A DNA stretch of 64,000 nt from Epiperipatus broadwayi (Eukaryota; Onychophora; Udeonychophora; Euonychophora; Peripatidae). Shown here piece after piece: positions 52,299 through 64,000 of this stretch; the stretch's first letter is position 1; each line of letters opens with the position of its first letter. The stretch spans positions 186,001 through 250,000 of the forward strand of contig JAQFVV010013060.1 of assembly GCA_028023455.1 (NCBI GenBank). The letters are read 5' to 3'. The notes beneath the pieces were generated by a model. That model saw only the letters and a program-made list of their open reading frames with translations, was not told the DNA's origin and ran no database searches. Both the position numbers and the translations under genes were made by a program.

Positions 52299-54470
52299 TT
52301 TATATAATTTAACTTAAAGAAAAACCAAAAAAAATCATGATAAAACTTAAAGAACAAAAAATAAATAAATGGAAATGATTTTACATAAATATATAAAAAA
52401 GAAATACATCAAATAACATTATTAATAAATTAAGTTGGTCAGATAGGATAATATTGCAATCATTTAACTCGGGAAAGTTTAATTTAATGTTCATTATTTA
52501 TAAAGTTCTTACGGTTTAAAACAGTTCCTCTTTATCCGTTGCTTGCCATGAACATGAATTCCCACGCCGTCCTAAGATTGATATTCTGTTGGCCGATTTA
52601 TTTATCCATCCGGGGGTTTTTGTTTTAACTGGTCCTCAATGTAGAAAAACGATAGTTCATTTCTCTTTCTTTCCTAGCAAAACTGAAGGGATTGAATCGT
52701 GCGTCTGTTTCAATCCCTTCTACACTTCCGCACTACCACAAACTGGCTACCCAACTTGGGCCGATCTTTAATAAACACGAATGCCCTGAGAATTTTAAAA
52801 GGGAATCATGCCCGTAAATTTTTTCTGAAAATTATATAGATATATGTTTTGTATTAACGTAAAGTTATAGTTTAAATTTTGTGTAAAAAGGTACTGCCAG
52901 TAAGAAAAATTGCGCATATGTAAAGATAAATTCGAGGAATAAAAAGTAATAAATAAAACGTAATAATAAATCTAAATCATAAATTTTTTTTTAAAAAGTC
53001 TTGTTGAACTAAAATCTAATAGTTCAACTTGCCTAAGTAATAGTAAAAGATAGGAGAAATGAAACTTGGAAGGGAGAGGGCAGAAATTTAGCTGGTAATA
53101 AGGAATCAACAGTCAACATTTTTTTATCATTATATTTGTATGTAATTACTGTTTTGTCTTTTAAAAAAAAGTTTTGTCCTTTTAAAATTTTCATATATAC
53201 TGTAATCAATTTGTGTAACGTAATTAATTACTAACACTAAGTAAAGCCTTTTTTTTTTTTTAATGTTTTTGTTTTTTGAGGAAGTTTACTGATATGTAAC
53301 GATATATAAATATGTCGTTACATTAATTTAAAAGAAAAACAAAGTTCGCAAATAAAAATAAATATATTAAAAATCTATAAAAAAACTAAACGCTAAAATT
53401 AAAATGTTGTTAAATATATATATTCGCACAGATGCTAAACTTTAAAAATATTTTTTTTTTTATATAAATAAAAAAAAAGTATTTGAACGTATTTTTTTTT
53501 TGATAAAAAAATACAAGAGTTAAATATTAAAATATTTAATATAAGTTAAAATAAAAACAGGTATTAATTAATTCCTGTAATCTATAAATGGAAATGATTG
53601 TTTATTATTTGAAAAACAAGCTAGCCCTCAAGGCTCTTATGTAATTAAAGGGTCAGATGGAAATTAGATAAGAGAAATTAGCTTGACCAATGGAAGCACC
53701 AAGCCTTGGCTCGGACCCTAACGGAAGTGATGGATTGGTGACGTTTTGTTGTTTGAATCCATGTGGATAATATAAAAAGGAGAAATATTGAGTATTGGGC
53801 AGTTCCAGCTTTTTTTTGAGAGTGGTGATAGAGAGGCACATATCACACACTCTCTCTCTATTTTAAAAAATGAACTGATTGTGATACCGAAATGAACCAG
53901 CTAATGCTACCTCCGGAACATCTGGCCGGGTTTCAAACAAGGACTCCATGGAAAAACAAGAACCTGGACTCTTCTTCCGTAAGCTATTAACAATGAACTT
54001 AAAAATTTTTAAATAATTAAAAACTTTCGTGCAAGCAATTTAAATGTTAAAATGGAATTTCTATCTGATCTTTAAGTTTAAAATCAATTGATGTTTAATT
54101 TTATATGTTTGTTATTGATAAAAAATCATTTCCATTCATTTTAATTGTATAAATTATTTATTGTTTAAATTTTAAATGCATAAAATTTAAAGTTGGGTAT
54201 AGACATTGCATAGATTCGTTAGCGGTTGATGATGTTGAGATTTTCACAGTCGATTAGAATGTATAGGTCAACGATGTTAATGCAGGCACCTTATGGTGAG
54301 TGCCATGGGTTTTGTGTATTCCCTTTTTGCAATTGACGTTATCGATGATTTTGTATTTTGATCGATTGTGTTTAATTTGGATGTTTTTGATCTTGGAATC
54401 TGTGCAGCCGATCTATACTTAACATTTTAAAACAAATTGTATAAAAGTTATCTGTGCGAACATATCTAAA
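52299..54470 (+). other. Region between LTR copies C and D: decayed LTR-element interior
   Basis: 2.2 kb without a gag-pol frame. Features: ACTGGCTACCCAACTTGGGC at 52742-52761, a mutated primer-binding-like site after CCACA; a short palindrome TGTAACGA..TCGTTACA at 53297-53322; a promoter-like stretch with GACCAATGG (53678) and ATATAAAAAGGAG (53770); and GATCTATACTTAACATTTTA (54410), related to the copy C insert. It looks like nested LTR fragments of relatives. Confidence 0.5.
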
Positions 54471-55348
54471 TGATAAATTTAAGTCGGGCGTGAACGGCTA
54501 TATAGTTTTGTAAGGTTATATTAAGGGAGGGTAATTTTAGGTTATTTGTTTCGTGGTTGAATTGGCTCAATGGTTTCGATATATTTGTGTAGGTAGTAAA
54601 TGTAGCAGGAGATCTGCCACGTGCAGGATTACGTATATACGCCGCACACCCTCTGTTGCCTATGGAATTGGATAGTAAGACGCAAGACGCAATCCATTCC
54701 TATGGAGTTTTATGTTTATTGTTCTACTCGCCGTCAGAAGTAGCATTCCTGGTGGTGGAGAGCAACAATGTCTTCTCACTATACTGTTCAGATGTGCATT
54801 CCTGACAGTATAGTCCATTTAGTGCCGTTGTATTTTCATGCTACATTGAATACATAAATGTATCGGATGATTGGCGTCAGTTTGACTTTGAACTTTTAGC
54901 CTAGGGTTAAATAAGGGAAGAATATTGTCTTTTCAAATACAGATCTATGTAGCCTATTCATACCCGACCCTCTAAATAAAATATTAAACATTATAATTAG
55001 CAAGCTATTTTAAATGTAAAATTAAAAATTAAGATAAAAATCTAAATGTTAAACTTATTCCTCGAATTTAGAATGATTTTATATGTGCGTAAATAAATAT
55101 TTTTCTGTGTTAATTTCTGGCAGTGGCTTTTATTATTTTTTTATATTTATATGTAAGGTTATATATTTTATTATCTCTGCGTCTCCACTGAGCTAGTGAC
55201 CATGGGCTAACGATCTAAATATGTAAATAAGTGGAATCCTAACAGCGCGTATCTGCCTACTTTATAAATTTTTCTAGGCTCAAATGCCTAGATGGCGCCC
55301 TTGGTAGTGCGGTGCGATGCGATCTCCCACTTCGTTTGGATCGTTATA
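54471..55348 (+). repeat. LTR copy D (plus orientation)
   Basis: About 878 bp from TGATAAATTTAAGTCGGGCG to TTTGGATCGTTATA. It is related to B throughout, with moderate divergence, and keeps the 24 bp that B lacks. It is preceded by ATCTGTGCGAACAT, the same internal end that precedes copy A, so it behaves as a 3' LTR. Confidence 0.8.
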
Positions 55349-55879
55349 ATTATTTGGAGTAAAACTTGAATTTCTTTCTGATATATTACATCAGTAAATA
55401 GATAAAAAATTGATTCTTAAAAATTTGCTATTCGTATTTTCATCAAATTTATTGTGAATATAATTATAACTTCAAATAATTTGAATTTGAATCTCAGAAT
55501 TCATTATTCAAGCCAATTGAGATCTCTTTAATCCCTATCACTGTGTTGCAGGATTACAGGTTTTTGTTTTTTTAAAAAAATAAAATTGTTAGATAAATAA
55601 AATTTATAAATATTTCAACATAATAACATGCTACTTTTTTTTTATTTTATTAATTTCAAATTTAGGCTGAGTTTCAGCTATTGAGCAATCTCCTTTAGAG
55701 TTGTAATTTTTATCTTGTTTTGGTTAATGTGTTCAGATAAATAGGATAAAACTTTCAATTCTGAAAAAATCTCAAAATCATCAGCTAAACTTTGGAAATT
55801 AATAGATAAGTTGTATAGTGAAAAATGCACATGTTGAAGTGATTATTATAATTATATTTATTATAATTTAATGGTAAAA

Positions 55880-58710
55880 GGCAGAAAAATATGGAAATAT
55901 TACAAAAGATGTTAATAATTAAGAAAGAATAAGTATCTCTAATTACATAACTTTTGAAAATTGAATCCAATAGTCCTAAATTTAAGAATGATGTATGGAA
56001 GGTTGTAAACAAGGAGTTAAAGAAAAAAAATAGTTTTGAGAATCTAGCATTTAAAATTATATCAAATGTGGTAGAATGTGGGAAGATGAGAAATAGGAGA
56101 AATGGAAGTTCTGCATAGAAGATAATCAAACTAATAGAATAGATATAATTTTAGGACCCTTGTAGTTTTGAGTAAGAATTTTCTAAATTAGAAGAGATTC
56201 ATTTTACTTGTTTACAAGTAAGCATAGTAATAATGATTTAATAGATATCATTTGAAGATGTTTAAAAAAGAATAATGCTTTAATAAAAAAAAAAAAAATG
56301 TGGGGAATTAAGATTAAAGATAAGAAAAATTAAAAACTTAATATGGAATTTAAAAATCATTTGGAGGAATTAAAAGATTTCGGTTAAAATATATATTAAT
56401 ACCATGTTTTCCTGATAATAAGACTGGGTCTTATTAATTTTTGCTCTTAAAGTTGGCTTAGGACTTATTTTCAGGGATTGTCTTGTTTTTTTTCACTCAC
56501 AAAAATATATATTCAAATACAAAAATCTATATTTATTCAGTATTAATAATTTCAAGAGCATGTAAATAACTTACTACTGTTTGATCTTATCACAGAACAT
56601 TCTCGTTCAATATGAAAATATTAAAAGTTATTTACATTCTGTTAAATTAGTAATATTTAATTTAAAATAATATATGAAATGTTAAGCTGGTTTGATTAAT
56701 TTGTGAACTAAGATTGCTGTCAATAATAAGTTTTAGCCTTTTCAGATATCAGTGTCGATTTATTTACCATATATATGGTTGGAGGTCAGATGAAAGAGGA
56801 ATTCTTATATTGGACCGAATGAATGTGCATTGATAAATGAAAAGTAAAATTGTATTTGCAAGTTTATTAAAATGATTAGTTATGAATTTACTTGCAAAAT
56901 AATTCTGAGTAACATTTATTCAAGTACAAAAATTACATTTATATCTATTTATAGATCCGTTACTATATAATTCAATATGTCTGTTGTGCGTTTCAACAAG
57001 CTGACAATCTTAACTTGGGATAGGTCTTATTATCAGCATCCTGAAAAATCATGCTAAGGCATATTATCTGGATAGGTCTTATTTTTGGGAAAACACGGTA
57101 TGTACACAGAATTGATAAAGATTATGATCTTTTTTTGTAAACAAATAAAATAAGAGCAGAAGTAATGAAATGAAATAGACATTGATAAATAAGTTGGATA
57201 GTTTTAGGAATATTTTTCAGGTACTAATGGATCATGAAATAGATAATATGTTGAAAACAAATAATAGGTATTTAAACTATCACAAATTGTTTAAATAAAA
57301 TTTAAATGAATCATTGATTGAGAATAATTGGAGAATAAAAAAATACTTTTTTATTATGATTGGGATTATAATAAAATAGTGTAAGAAAAAAATAGAAACA
57401 CTTAAAAAAAAAAAATAATGAGATGGAAAATAGTTGAAAAAAAGATATAGAGAGATAGAGGATTTTTAAGGATATCCATATGATTTAATGGGGAATAGAA
57501 TTAAACTATTGGAAAATCTAATATATATGTATCATAGCAGTTGAAGAATGCAAAGTTTTTAGGAAAGGCAATAGTTGAAAAGATATGGAAAAATGAATAA
57601 ATAAGCTTATTTGATAAAAATGAAAATTTAATTTTTTACTAAAATGCTAAGTAGATAAAACTACCATTTAAGCTATGCAGAATGAGATAGAAGATGGAAA
57701 ATCTCAGAGATGATATTACTATCAAACTTCTGAAGATAATGGGAAAAAATGTTATGAGAAAATTTGTTGATATTTGTACAGAAATGATTTACAAAACAAA
57801 ATTGCTATATATTTTTTAAGAATAGTTAATTTCTCCTACAGCTAAGATGTTAAGATTTTTGATCAGAATGATATCTTAATGTTTTTTTTTAATATTTTTT
57901 TATAACAATTTGGATTCAGAAAGAAAAGAGATTCTGAGATACTGCTTGAATAATAAGAACTGATACTGATGATTAGATAATGGAAGAGGAATTGTTGGTT
58001 TTATTGATCTTACATTTAGAAAATTGGATTATTTTAACTGGAAATTTAAAATGAAAGCAGTAGATTGGACAGACTAATACAGAATCTGTCAGTCAAGATA
58101 TTTGAAATACCAATTGGTTTATTTGCAGAAGAGATAGACATTTTTATTTATTTATTTAGCAAGATAATAAGTGAATGCTAATTTAAGAGGAAAAAAATTT
58201 AGATATGTTCATATAACATTCCTTGTATGTAGATAAAGTGAATTTAAGATTACTTGAGTTTATTGCAAATTTGAAATAAAAATAAATGTAAAACTAAGAC
58301 TGGGAGAATAGATTGTGTGATAAAAAATTTAAAAAAATGCTAGGAAGAACATTTTATTATTTAGAAAATTTTTTAAGAGATGGTAGTTAGAAAAAAAAGG
58401 CTAAATTTGGCTAAATAAACTTTTTAAAAAATAGCATTTGAAATTAGGAAAAAGTTATTAAAGTGTTTTGTCCAAAATACAATTTTATGCAGGGCTAAAA
58501 TATGGCCTATTCAAAAGATATACATAAAAAGTTATAAGCAAAGATTTTGAAAATATTTAAGATGAGAGTTTGGAAAATATATGTATATGTACATATTTAA
58601 GAAAAAGTGAGATAGAATGTTTGAAGAAATTTAAAAAGATTGGAGTTGTTCTTAGAAAAATAATTAAGTATCCAAGAATTATTAAAGATGAAGGGAACAA
58701 GAAACTAAGA
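55880..58710 (+). pseudogene. Heavily decayed LINE reverse transcriptase region
   Basis: In shifting plus-strand frames, 57680-58080 reads DGKSQRDDITIKLLKIMG, CTEMIYKTKL, QFGFRKKRDSEILLE, FIDLTFRKLDYFNW and RLIQNLSV. These follow the RT palm blocks of LINEs (K..G.D.I..E, QFGFR, FIDY.KAFD..NW, RLI.NLY). About 58490 onward resembles the C-terminal end (GAKIWPIQ). The part before the nested MITE (55880-56390) may be the linker. Every frame is interrupted. Confidence 0.55.
56400..57100. mobile_element. MITE flanked by TA, nested in the decayed LINE
   Basis: Ends, read inward: CCATGTTTTCCTGATAATAA at the left and CCGTGTTTTCCCAAAAATAA at the right, with TA on both sides (56400-56401, 57099-57100). 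Subterminal words GGTCTTATT / TAGGTCTTATT repeat near both ends. A TA duplication suggests a Tc1/mariner-type non-autonomous element; similar ends with ..AAAATAAGAC occur in many animal genomes. About 0.7 kb, no coding capacity. Confidence 0.75.
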
Positions 58711-58759
58711 AAAAAGTTAATATAGAAGTAGATATATGTGCACTATTTTCATAATCTAA

Positions 58760-58970
58760 TATTAAATATTGAATATTTTTAGAATACATTTATTTGTTAA
58801 TAATAGCTCTCATGTTATTATATTATATGATGTTTAAATGTTATTCTCATTTCTTCAAGTTTTACTGGCTTGATCATGACAATACTGGCATGGGAATCTA
58901 ACCCGAACCTTTAGATTCGTGAATATTGAATTTTAAAGTATCGTTTTAATCAACTAAGCTATTTTTCCAA
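58760..58970 (-). repeat. tRNA-derived SINE, minus copy of inverted pair 3
   Basis: On the minus strand: tRNA-like ATAGCTTAGTTGATTAAAAC (box A), GGTTCGGGTTAGATTCCCAT (damaged box B), AAGCCAGTAAAACTTGAAGA and a TAAATGTATTCTAAAAATAT tail. Confidence 0.7.
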
Positions 58971-58974
58971 AATT

Positions 58975-59225
58975 GGTCAGAGCATTATCTTAAGATTCAA
59001 TATTCATGAATCTAAAGGTCCAGCTTCAATTCCCATGCGAGGAGATGACAATAATACTTATCGAAACATTGTGTTATATATTATACTGTGTACTATTATT
59101 AACAGTTGAATATATTTGGGTTGTTTAAATAAAGTTTCAATTTTTCTAAAGACATTCGATATTTAATTTTAGATTATGGGAATAGATCAACATATATTTA
59201 GCACTAAAATGTCATCATCACAAAT
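58975..59225 (+). repeat. tRNA-derived SINE, plus copy of inverted pair 3
   Basis: TTGGTCAGAGCATTATCTTA (box A side), AGGTCCAGCTTCAATTCCCA (box B side), ATCGAAACATTGTGTTATAT, CTATTATTAACAGTTGAATA and TTTTTCTAAAGACATTCGAT. It ends near GTCATCATCAC, as in pair 1. The tRNA-like heads of the two copies face each other within a few bases. Confidence 0.75.
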
Positions 59226-60225
59226 CTTCCGCCAAAGTTGATATAGAATTTTAAAGAAGGGGATAATTTTGGAAATTTGAAGAATGGAACAAAAGATTGT
59301 GATTTCGGAAATGTAATCTTGTATGATATATGGACATTGCTTCTCGAAAAGCAATAACTATTGAACTAATAAATGAAATTAATTTTGTCTTCCTCCCCAG
59401 ATTTGTCTTTTGTGGTAATAATCCCTAATTCAGCATTTTGCAATATTGTTATTCTCATGGATTCACATCTGCTTAGTTATGATGTGGGAAATTTGAAATA
59501 CCATAGTTAAATGTAATTCTGAGTCATCTGTGGTTATACCTCTCTTTTTTTTTTATTACTTCTAACAATCTTGTATAAAGAGAGCTTGCTTTCCTTTTTA
59601 ATTATCTTTATTTTGGTTTGTCTCACAGCTGTTTGTGATGCTTATTTATTTTTCCCCCATTGCCTTCTTGTTAATATTTATATTGGGCAACTGTAATAAT
59701 GATTATGATGGTGACAATCAATTATGATAGTTGAAATAGCAAAACATCATTTTTAACCATGCACGAGAAATTCATATACAATGTTGAAAATTTTATGATG
59801 GTCAGAGTTCCATTCATATAATTTTCAGGAGTTGACTTCATATAATAATAACAATTGCAATATTTGTTGCCATTATCTTATGCATTATTATTTTTTTAAA
59901 AATCAAAAATTTTTAAATTCATTCAATGAATGACAACATCTCCAGAAGAGGACTTTCATTTATTGTTAAGATATTGAAATTCCCAACTTCCAATTGGCTA
60001 TTAACTGAAAATTATGCAATGCATCTATTGTTTTTAAAGGGAATAGTTACTATGAAATTAGAAACTAAAGAAAGTTAAATGCACATTTTTATAGAAATAA
60101 TTATTAAAAAAGTCTCTTAAGTGGTTTTTTGAAAATTACTCTTTCTTCATAAAATAGTGCACTGTTAAATTTTTATTCAAACACATATTTACAAGCTGAA
60201 TAAAACATAATTTTTTTTTTTATAG
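59226..60225 (+). other. Intron 9, last kilobase, no recognisable element
   Basis: AT-rich DNA ending with a T tract and TATAG acceptor for exon 10. Nothing else is supported. Confidence 0.55.
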
Positions 60226-60375
60226 GAATCAATATTTTTTTGGATGGTTTTGTACCCACAGAGAATCTTCGTTTTCGAGAAACAGCTCTTGTATTTAAAG
60301 TAGCTGAGACAGCGACTGAAGAGGAAATTAAAAGAATGTGCCACCATGAATATCCAAGAATGAAAAAATTAATGG
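60226..60375 (+). CDS. ABCE1: ABCE1 coding exon 10 (residues 308-357), hinge
   Basis: Encodes (G)[39 protein letters not shown] and [10 protein letters not shown]. In known ABCE1 this is the hinge between the two ATPase domains and the entry to the second. Ends in phase 1 before GTAACT. The next exon, expected to encode the start of the second ATPase domain, is not found in the remaining 3.6 kb. Confidence 0.95.
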
Positions 60376-60422
60376 GTAACTTTATGTGTTTTATTAATGT
60401 TATTGAAATGTAGGTGTGATTC

Positions 60423-60441
60423 GTGTGTGTGTGTGTGTATG
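60423..60441 (+). repeat. Short GT microsatellite
   Basis: GTGTGTGTGTGTGTGTATG just after the exon 10 donor. Confidence 0.85.
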
Positions 60442-60679
60442 CATTTTGAAATGAAGCGTGAATGTAGGAATGGGATTGCTTACATTTTATTAACTTACCA
60501 TTAAGTGTAAGCATATTTTAGGCGTTTGTATACATATTTTGCAGAGTACAGATGAAAAATTAGGAAAATTGTATGATCTTAAAGATGTGTTGTGATATAT
60601 ATCTTCAGTCAAAGAACTTCTAGATTATATGATTATAATTAAATAAGACTAATTTTTTACAGTATTTTATTAAGTTAAG

Positions 60680-63190
60680 AGATTGATGGTGTATCGGAAA
60701 GACTGGCAAGATTAGTTGTTCAACTTAATAGCAGATACCAAATGCAGATAATTCACGTTTATGCCCCAACAAGTTCTCATAGTGATAAAGTAGTAGAAGA
60801 TTTTTGTATGGATGTAGAAAAGGCTTTTGATCAGACCAAACAACATTTTTAAAATTGTTATGCGAGACTTTAATGCTAGAATTGGTAAACAACTGAAATA
60901 TGAAAGTGATGTAGGTAAATTTGATTATGATAATAGAAATGAGAGAGGGCATAGAATTATGGAGTTATCAGAAAAAGAAAAACTTTATATTATGAATTTT
61001 TTTTTTGTGAAAAATTTTAAAAGGAAATGGACATAGAAGCATTCAAATGAAGGTACAGCAGAATTGGATTATATTTTTACTAACAGAAAATACATATTTC
61101 AAGATTATAATGTCCGTAATAAATTCAACACTGGAAGTGATCATCGATTAATAAGATATAAGATACATGTTAATGCAAAATTAGAGAGACAAAAATTATT
61201 AAGAAAAATAATATGTACAATTGATATTCCTAATCTTCAAAAACATTCTAATGAATTTAAATTAGAACTTGCAAATCATTTTCAAGTATTAGTAGATTTT
61301 AAATATGATTCAGATTTGAATGAAATTAACAGAAAAATAACTGATACACTTTTAAAAACTGCAACAAAGATGTCTGATAGAAAAAAGCAGCAATTGACCA
61401 ATAAAATTTCTATTGAGACTAGGGAATTTACGAAGAAAATAAGAAATATGAAGGTATATGAAAATGATGCACTAAGAAGGATTGAATATCGAATTTTGTA
61501 AAATGATGCTAAAAAGAGTTGATAATGATATAAGAAAGTATGTTTGTGAACTAGCAAGGAAAGCTAGTCTCAAGAGTATAAAACAACATTTTGGTATTGA
61601 TAGGAAACATATCTGCAATGAGAAAAAAATATGAAACTATTACTAAAAAGAGAGATGACATGAAATGGGTAGAAGAGTTCTATCAAGAATTAATGTATTA
61701 AGCTAGTATCTCCTACATTTATTACATCTTCTGAATATCTCAGGATTTTAAATGAAGAAGTGAGGCATGCAGTTAAATTTATGAAGAAGAGAAAAGCTCC
61801 AGATAATGGTGGAATTATAATTGATATATTAAAAGAAGCAAGTGAAGAAATAGAATTTTTTTTAGCAAATTATATACCAAATGTCTAAATGATAAAGATA
61901 TACCAGATGATTGGAAGATTGCAGTATTAATATTTAAAAAAGGTGATAAAGAAGATATTAGAAATTACAGATTTATCAGTTTTATACAAAATTTTTACCA
62001 AGATAATTACAACTTGTCTATAGAGAACATTAGATTTTAACCAACCAAAGGAACAAGCTGAATTTAAAAGTGATTTTAATATCATATCCAAGTATTGAGA
62101 GAAATTATAGAAAGGATCAATGAATATGAGTTGCCATTATGCTTTGGATTTGTAGATTATAGAAAGGCATTTGATTCTATAAGCATTTCTTCAGTGATTA
62201 AGGTGTAGACTCAGAATATTGTTATATTCTGAAGGATATTTATAAAAATGCAAAAGCAACAATTAGATTACATAATGATACTAATATTGAGAAGGGTGTA
62301 AGACAAGAGTGACTCTATAGCTCTTAAACTTTTTACGGTGCTGCAAGAAATATTTTGAGGATTAAAATGGGAAGCTAAAAGAGTAAAATTAAATAGAAAT
62401 TTTTTAAATCATTTAGATTTTGCAGATATTGTAATTGTTTTTGCAATAATATTTCAGAACTTCAAGAAATGTTGCAAGATTTATCAGATGAAAGTAAAAA
62501 AGTAGACTAAAGATAAATGTTAAAAAGACTGAAGTAATGTTCAATGGATTTTCTCAAAAAATGAAAATAAAGATTGATTATGATGAGTTAGAAGAAGTTA
62601 ACATACAAATACTTTGGTCAACTTATTACTTACTACAGATGGAAACATAATGGATGTAATTAATCTTAGAAATAAACTTGGTTGGACTGTTTTTACTAAA
62701 AATAACTTAATATTAAAAGGAAATATGCCTACATGTTTGAAAAGGAAGGTTTTTAATAAATGTATTTTACCAATTCTTAATTATGGATCTGAGACTTGGA
62801 TACTTAATAGAACAATACAGGGTTTTCAGACTACTTAAAGATGTATGGAGTGATGCATTGTAGGAATAACAAGAAGAGATTGACGATGCAATACATGGGT
62901 AAGAGAACAAATGGGTACTGACATTGTTGAAAGAATTAAAAGACTGAAATGGAGTTGGGTTGGACATATTGCTAGAAGAGGTGATAATAAAGAAACAATT
63001 GAAATCTTAAACTCGATTCCAAGAGATTGTAAAATATCCAGAAAGTGACCATATGTGAGATAGATAGATGAAATAAGAAAGTGTGCAGGGGTGATTTGGA
63101 GAAGATAGTCTAGAGATAGGAGATGGATTAAACTTGGAAAGGCCTTCATCCTGAAGTGGATTGATAGGGGTTGACAATGATGATGATTGT
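60680..63190 (+). pseudogene. RTE-type LINE, 5'-truncated and broken
   Basis: Plus-strand fragments in order: endonuclease ERLARLVVQL..IIHVYAPTSSHS (near 60700), RDFNARIGKQL, NERGHRIMELSE, LDYIFTNRKYIFQDYNVRNK and GSDHRLIRYKI (to ~61160). The linker KAPDNGGIIIDILKEASEEI is near 61800, followed by the RT regions GFVDYRKAFDSISI (near 62150) and GVRQE (62300). The C-terminal block LKWSWVGHIARRGDNKETIE (near 62945) is characteristic of RTE/CFDP2-like proteins. It ends at a GACAATGATGATGATT tail. Stops and frameshifts throughout make it non-functional. It is the same family as the minus-strand copy at 25605-28330. Confidence 0.88.
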
Positions 63191-64000
63191 TGCAATATAA
63201 TCATTTAATATTATAAATTAAACCCTGTTTATAGTCTAAATAACAAAATATATGCCAATGGGTAAAACAGAGTAAATGTCCTATAGTATATTAACAGTTA
63301 AAAACACATTGAGCTAGTAATTTTTGTAGTACTTTTACTATGTTTAACACTTTGACATTCACATGCTTTCTTATTCATGTAATATAATAAAAGAATTAAT
63401 TTTGGGTATCAAATTTTTTGAATTATTTTAGAAGTTATTAACTTATTTAAATCTTTAAATCTCATTCAGTCACTTGATTTTTCAAATGCCGTAAATTAAT
63501 TTAAGTCACAGAAGCAAATATCCTACTCACGCACACACAAACAAATTCTATTTTTAAGTTGGAGGAATTGTGTTTTCAAACATAATCATTGTCATTAGTA
63601 CATCTATTTAATTTTTCTATGATTCTAGATTTAAATGCAGATCTAGTTTCATAATTTAGGATTTTTTTTTTTTCAGATAATTTAGCTAGACATCTAATTA
63701 TTGGTTAGAAAATAAGCATCTATAAGTTGTTAGAAAATAAGTAAGGGAAATTACTAAAAATCAAGACTATTTTGCAGTAGCCTGATGAGTAAAGCTGTCT
63801 ACTTGACCATTGTTTTCTGGAAGATTACTAGAAAGGCCTTTTCTCAGCATTGGGATATTGAAAGGCTGTTTTATCTTGTAATAAGAACTTAAAAATATTG
63901 AATGAAAAATATCAATTTTTTGTTCTACTTGGTAACTTCAATTTTTTTATTCTTTTATGCCTTGCCTCAGTATAAAGCAAAACTGAGTTAGGATGTAGAT
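63191..64000 (+). other. Intron 10 to window end, no recognisable element
   Basis: AT-rich DNA. A T tract plus CAG at 63665-63677 resembles an acceptor, but the following DNLARHLII.G does not match ABCE1 and hits a stop, so it is not taken as an exon. Confidence 0.5.

Larger units (their letters stand above)
49248..55348. mobile_element. Composite of four LTR copies in alternating orientation
   Basis: The order is A(-), B(+), primer-binding site, C(-), interior, D(+). The outer flanks are ATTA (49244-49247) and ATTA (55349-55352), consistent with a 4-bp target duplication of the whole 6.1 kb block. That would make its termini inverted instead of direct repeats. No open reading frame for gag, protease, reverse transcriptase or integrase is present. 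Confidence 0.6.

Noticed and set aside
60827-61501. RTE endonuclease frames as a host gene
   Set aside because: Frames are interrupted and match a LINE in order with RT and C-terminal blocks downstream, so this is a transposon remnant.
63660-63720. T tract plus CAG resembling an acceptor for ABCE1 exon 11
   Set aside because: The downstream translation does not match the conserved second ATPase domain and meets a stop quickly.

Overview
The window comes from an animal nuclear genome. It is very AT-rich, has long introns with GT..AG boundaries, and carries one conserved eukaryotic gene surrounded by decayed transposons. The gene is the ABCE1 / Rli1 (RNase L inhibitor) orthologue on the + strand. 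Ten coding exons (243 to 60375) encode the first ~357 residues of a protein that is ~600 residues long in other animals. These residues comprise the iron-sulfur domain, the whole first nucleotide-binding domain and the start of the hinge. The exons for the second ATPase domain lie beyond the right edge. Protein similarity and transposon content suggest an invertebrate, perhaps an arthropod, but I cannot fix the lineage.

Almost everything else is intron. Intron 1 (2.9 kb) looks unique and AT-rich. Intron 3 (7.4 kb) holds an older inverted-repeat element with a 3.3 kb hAT transposon nested inside it (14-bp inverted repeats, 8-bp target duplication), followed by an inverted SINE pair. Intron 7 (19.3 kb) carries, in order: two tRNA-like SINE fragments; a Penelope-like retroelement with one long open reverse transcriptase/GIY-YIG frame; a LINE with a duplicated 3' half; a minus-strand RTE-type LINE split by a 1.4 kb solo-LTR-like insertion with a perfect 4-bp target duplication; a second inverted SINE pair; a degenerate array built on a hairpin motif; and a foldback MITE.

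Intron 8 (8.1 kb) carries two related inverted-repeat elements and a GC-richer unassigned block. Intron 9 (16.7 kb) carries a short MITE, a Tigger-like remnant and a 6.1 kb complex of four LTR copies in alternating orientation around a tRNA-Lys-type primer-binding site. It also holds a decayed LINE interrupted by a TA-flanked MITE, and a third inverted SINE pair. Intron 10 starts with a broken RTE LINE.

The functional content is the single ABCE1 gene, a ribosome-recycling ATPase. The most unusual structures are the inverted LTR complex at 49.2-55.3 kb, the recurrent head-to-head SINE pairs whose body carries a motif resembling the hammerhead-type motifs of Penelope elements, and the repeated hairpin motif at 30-35 kb.
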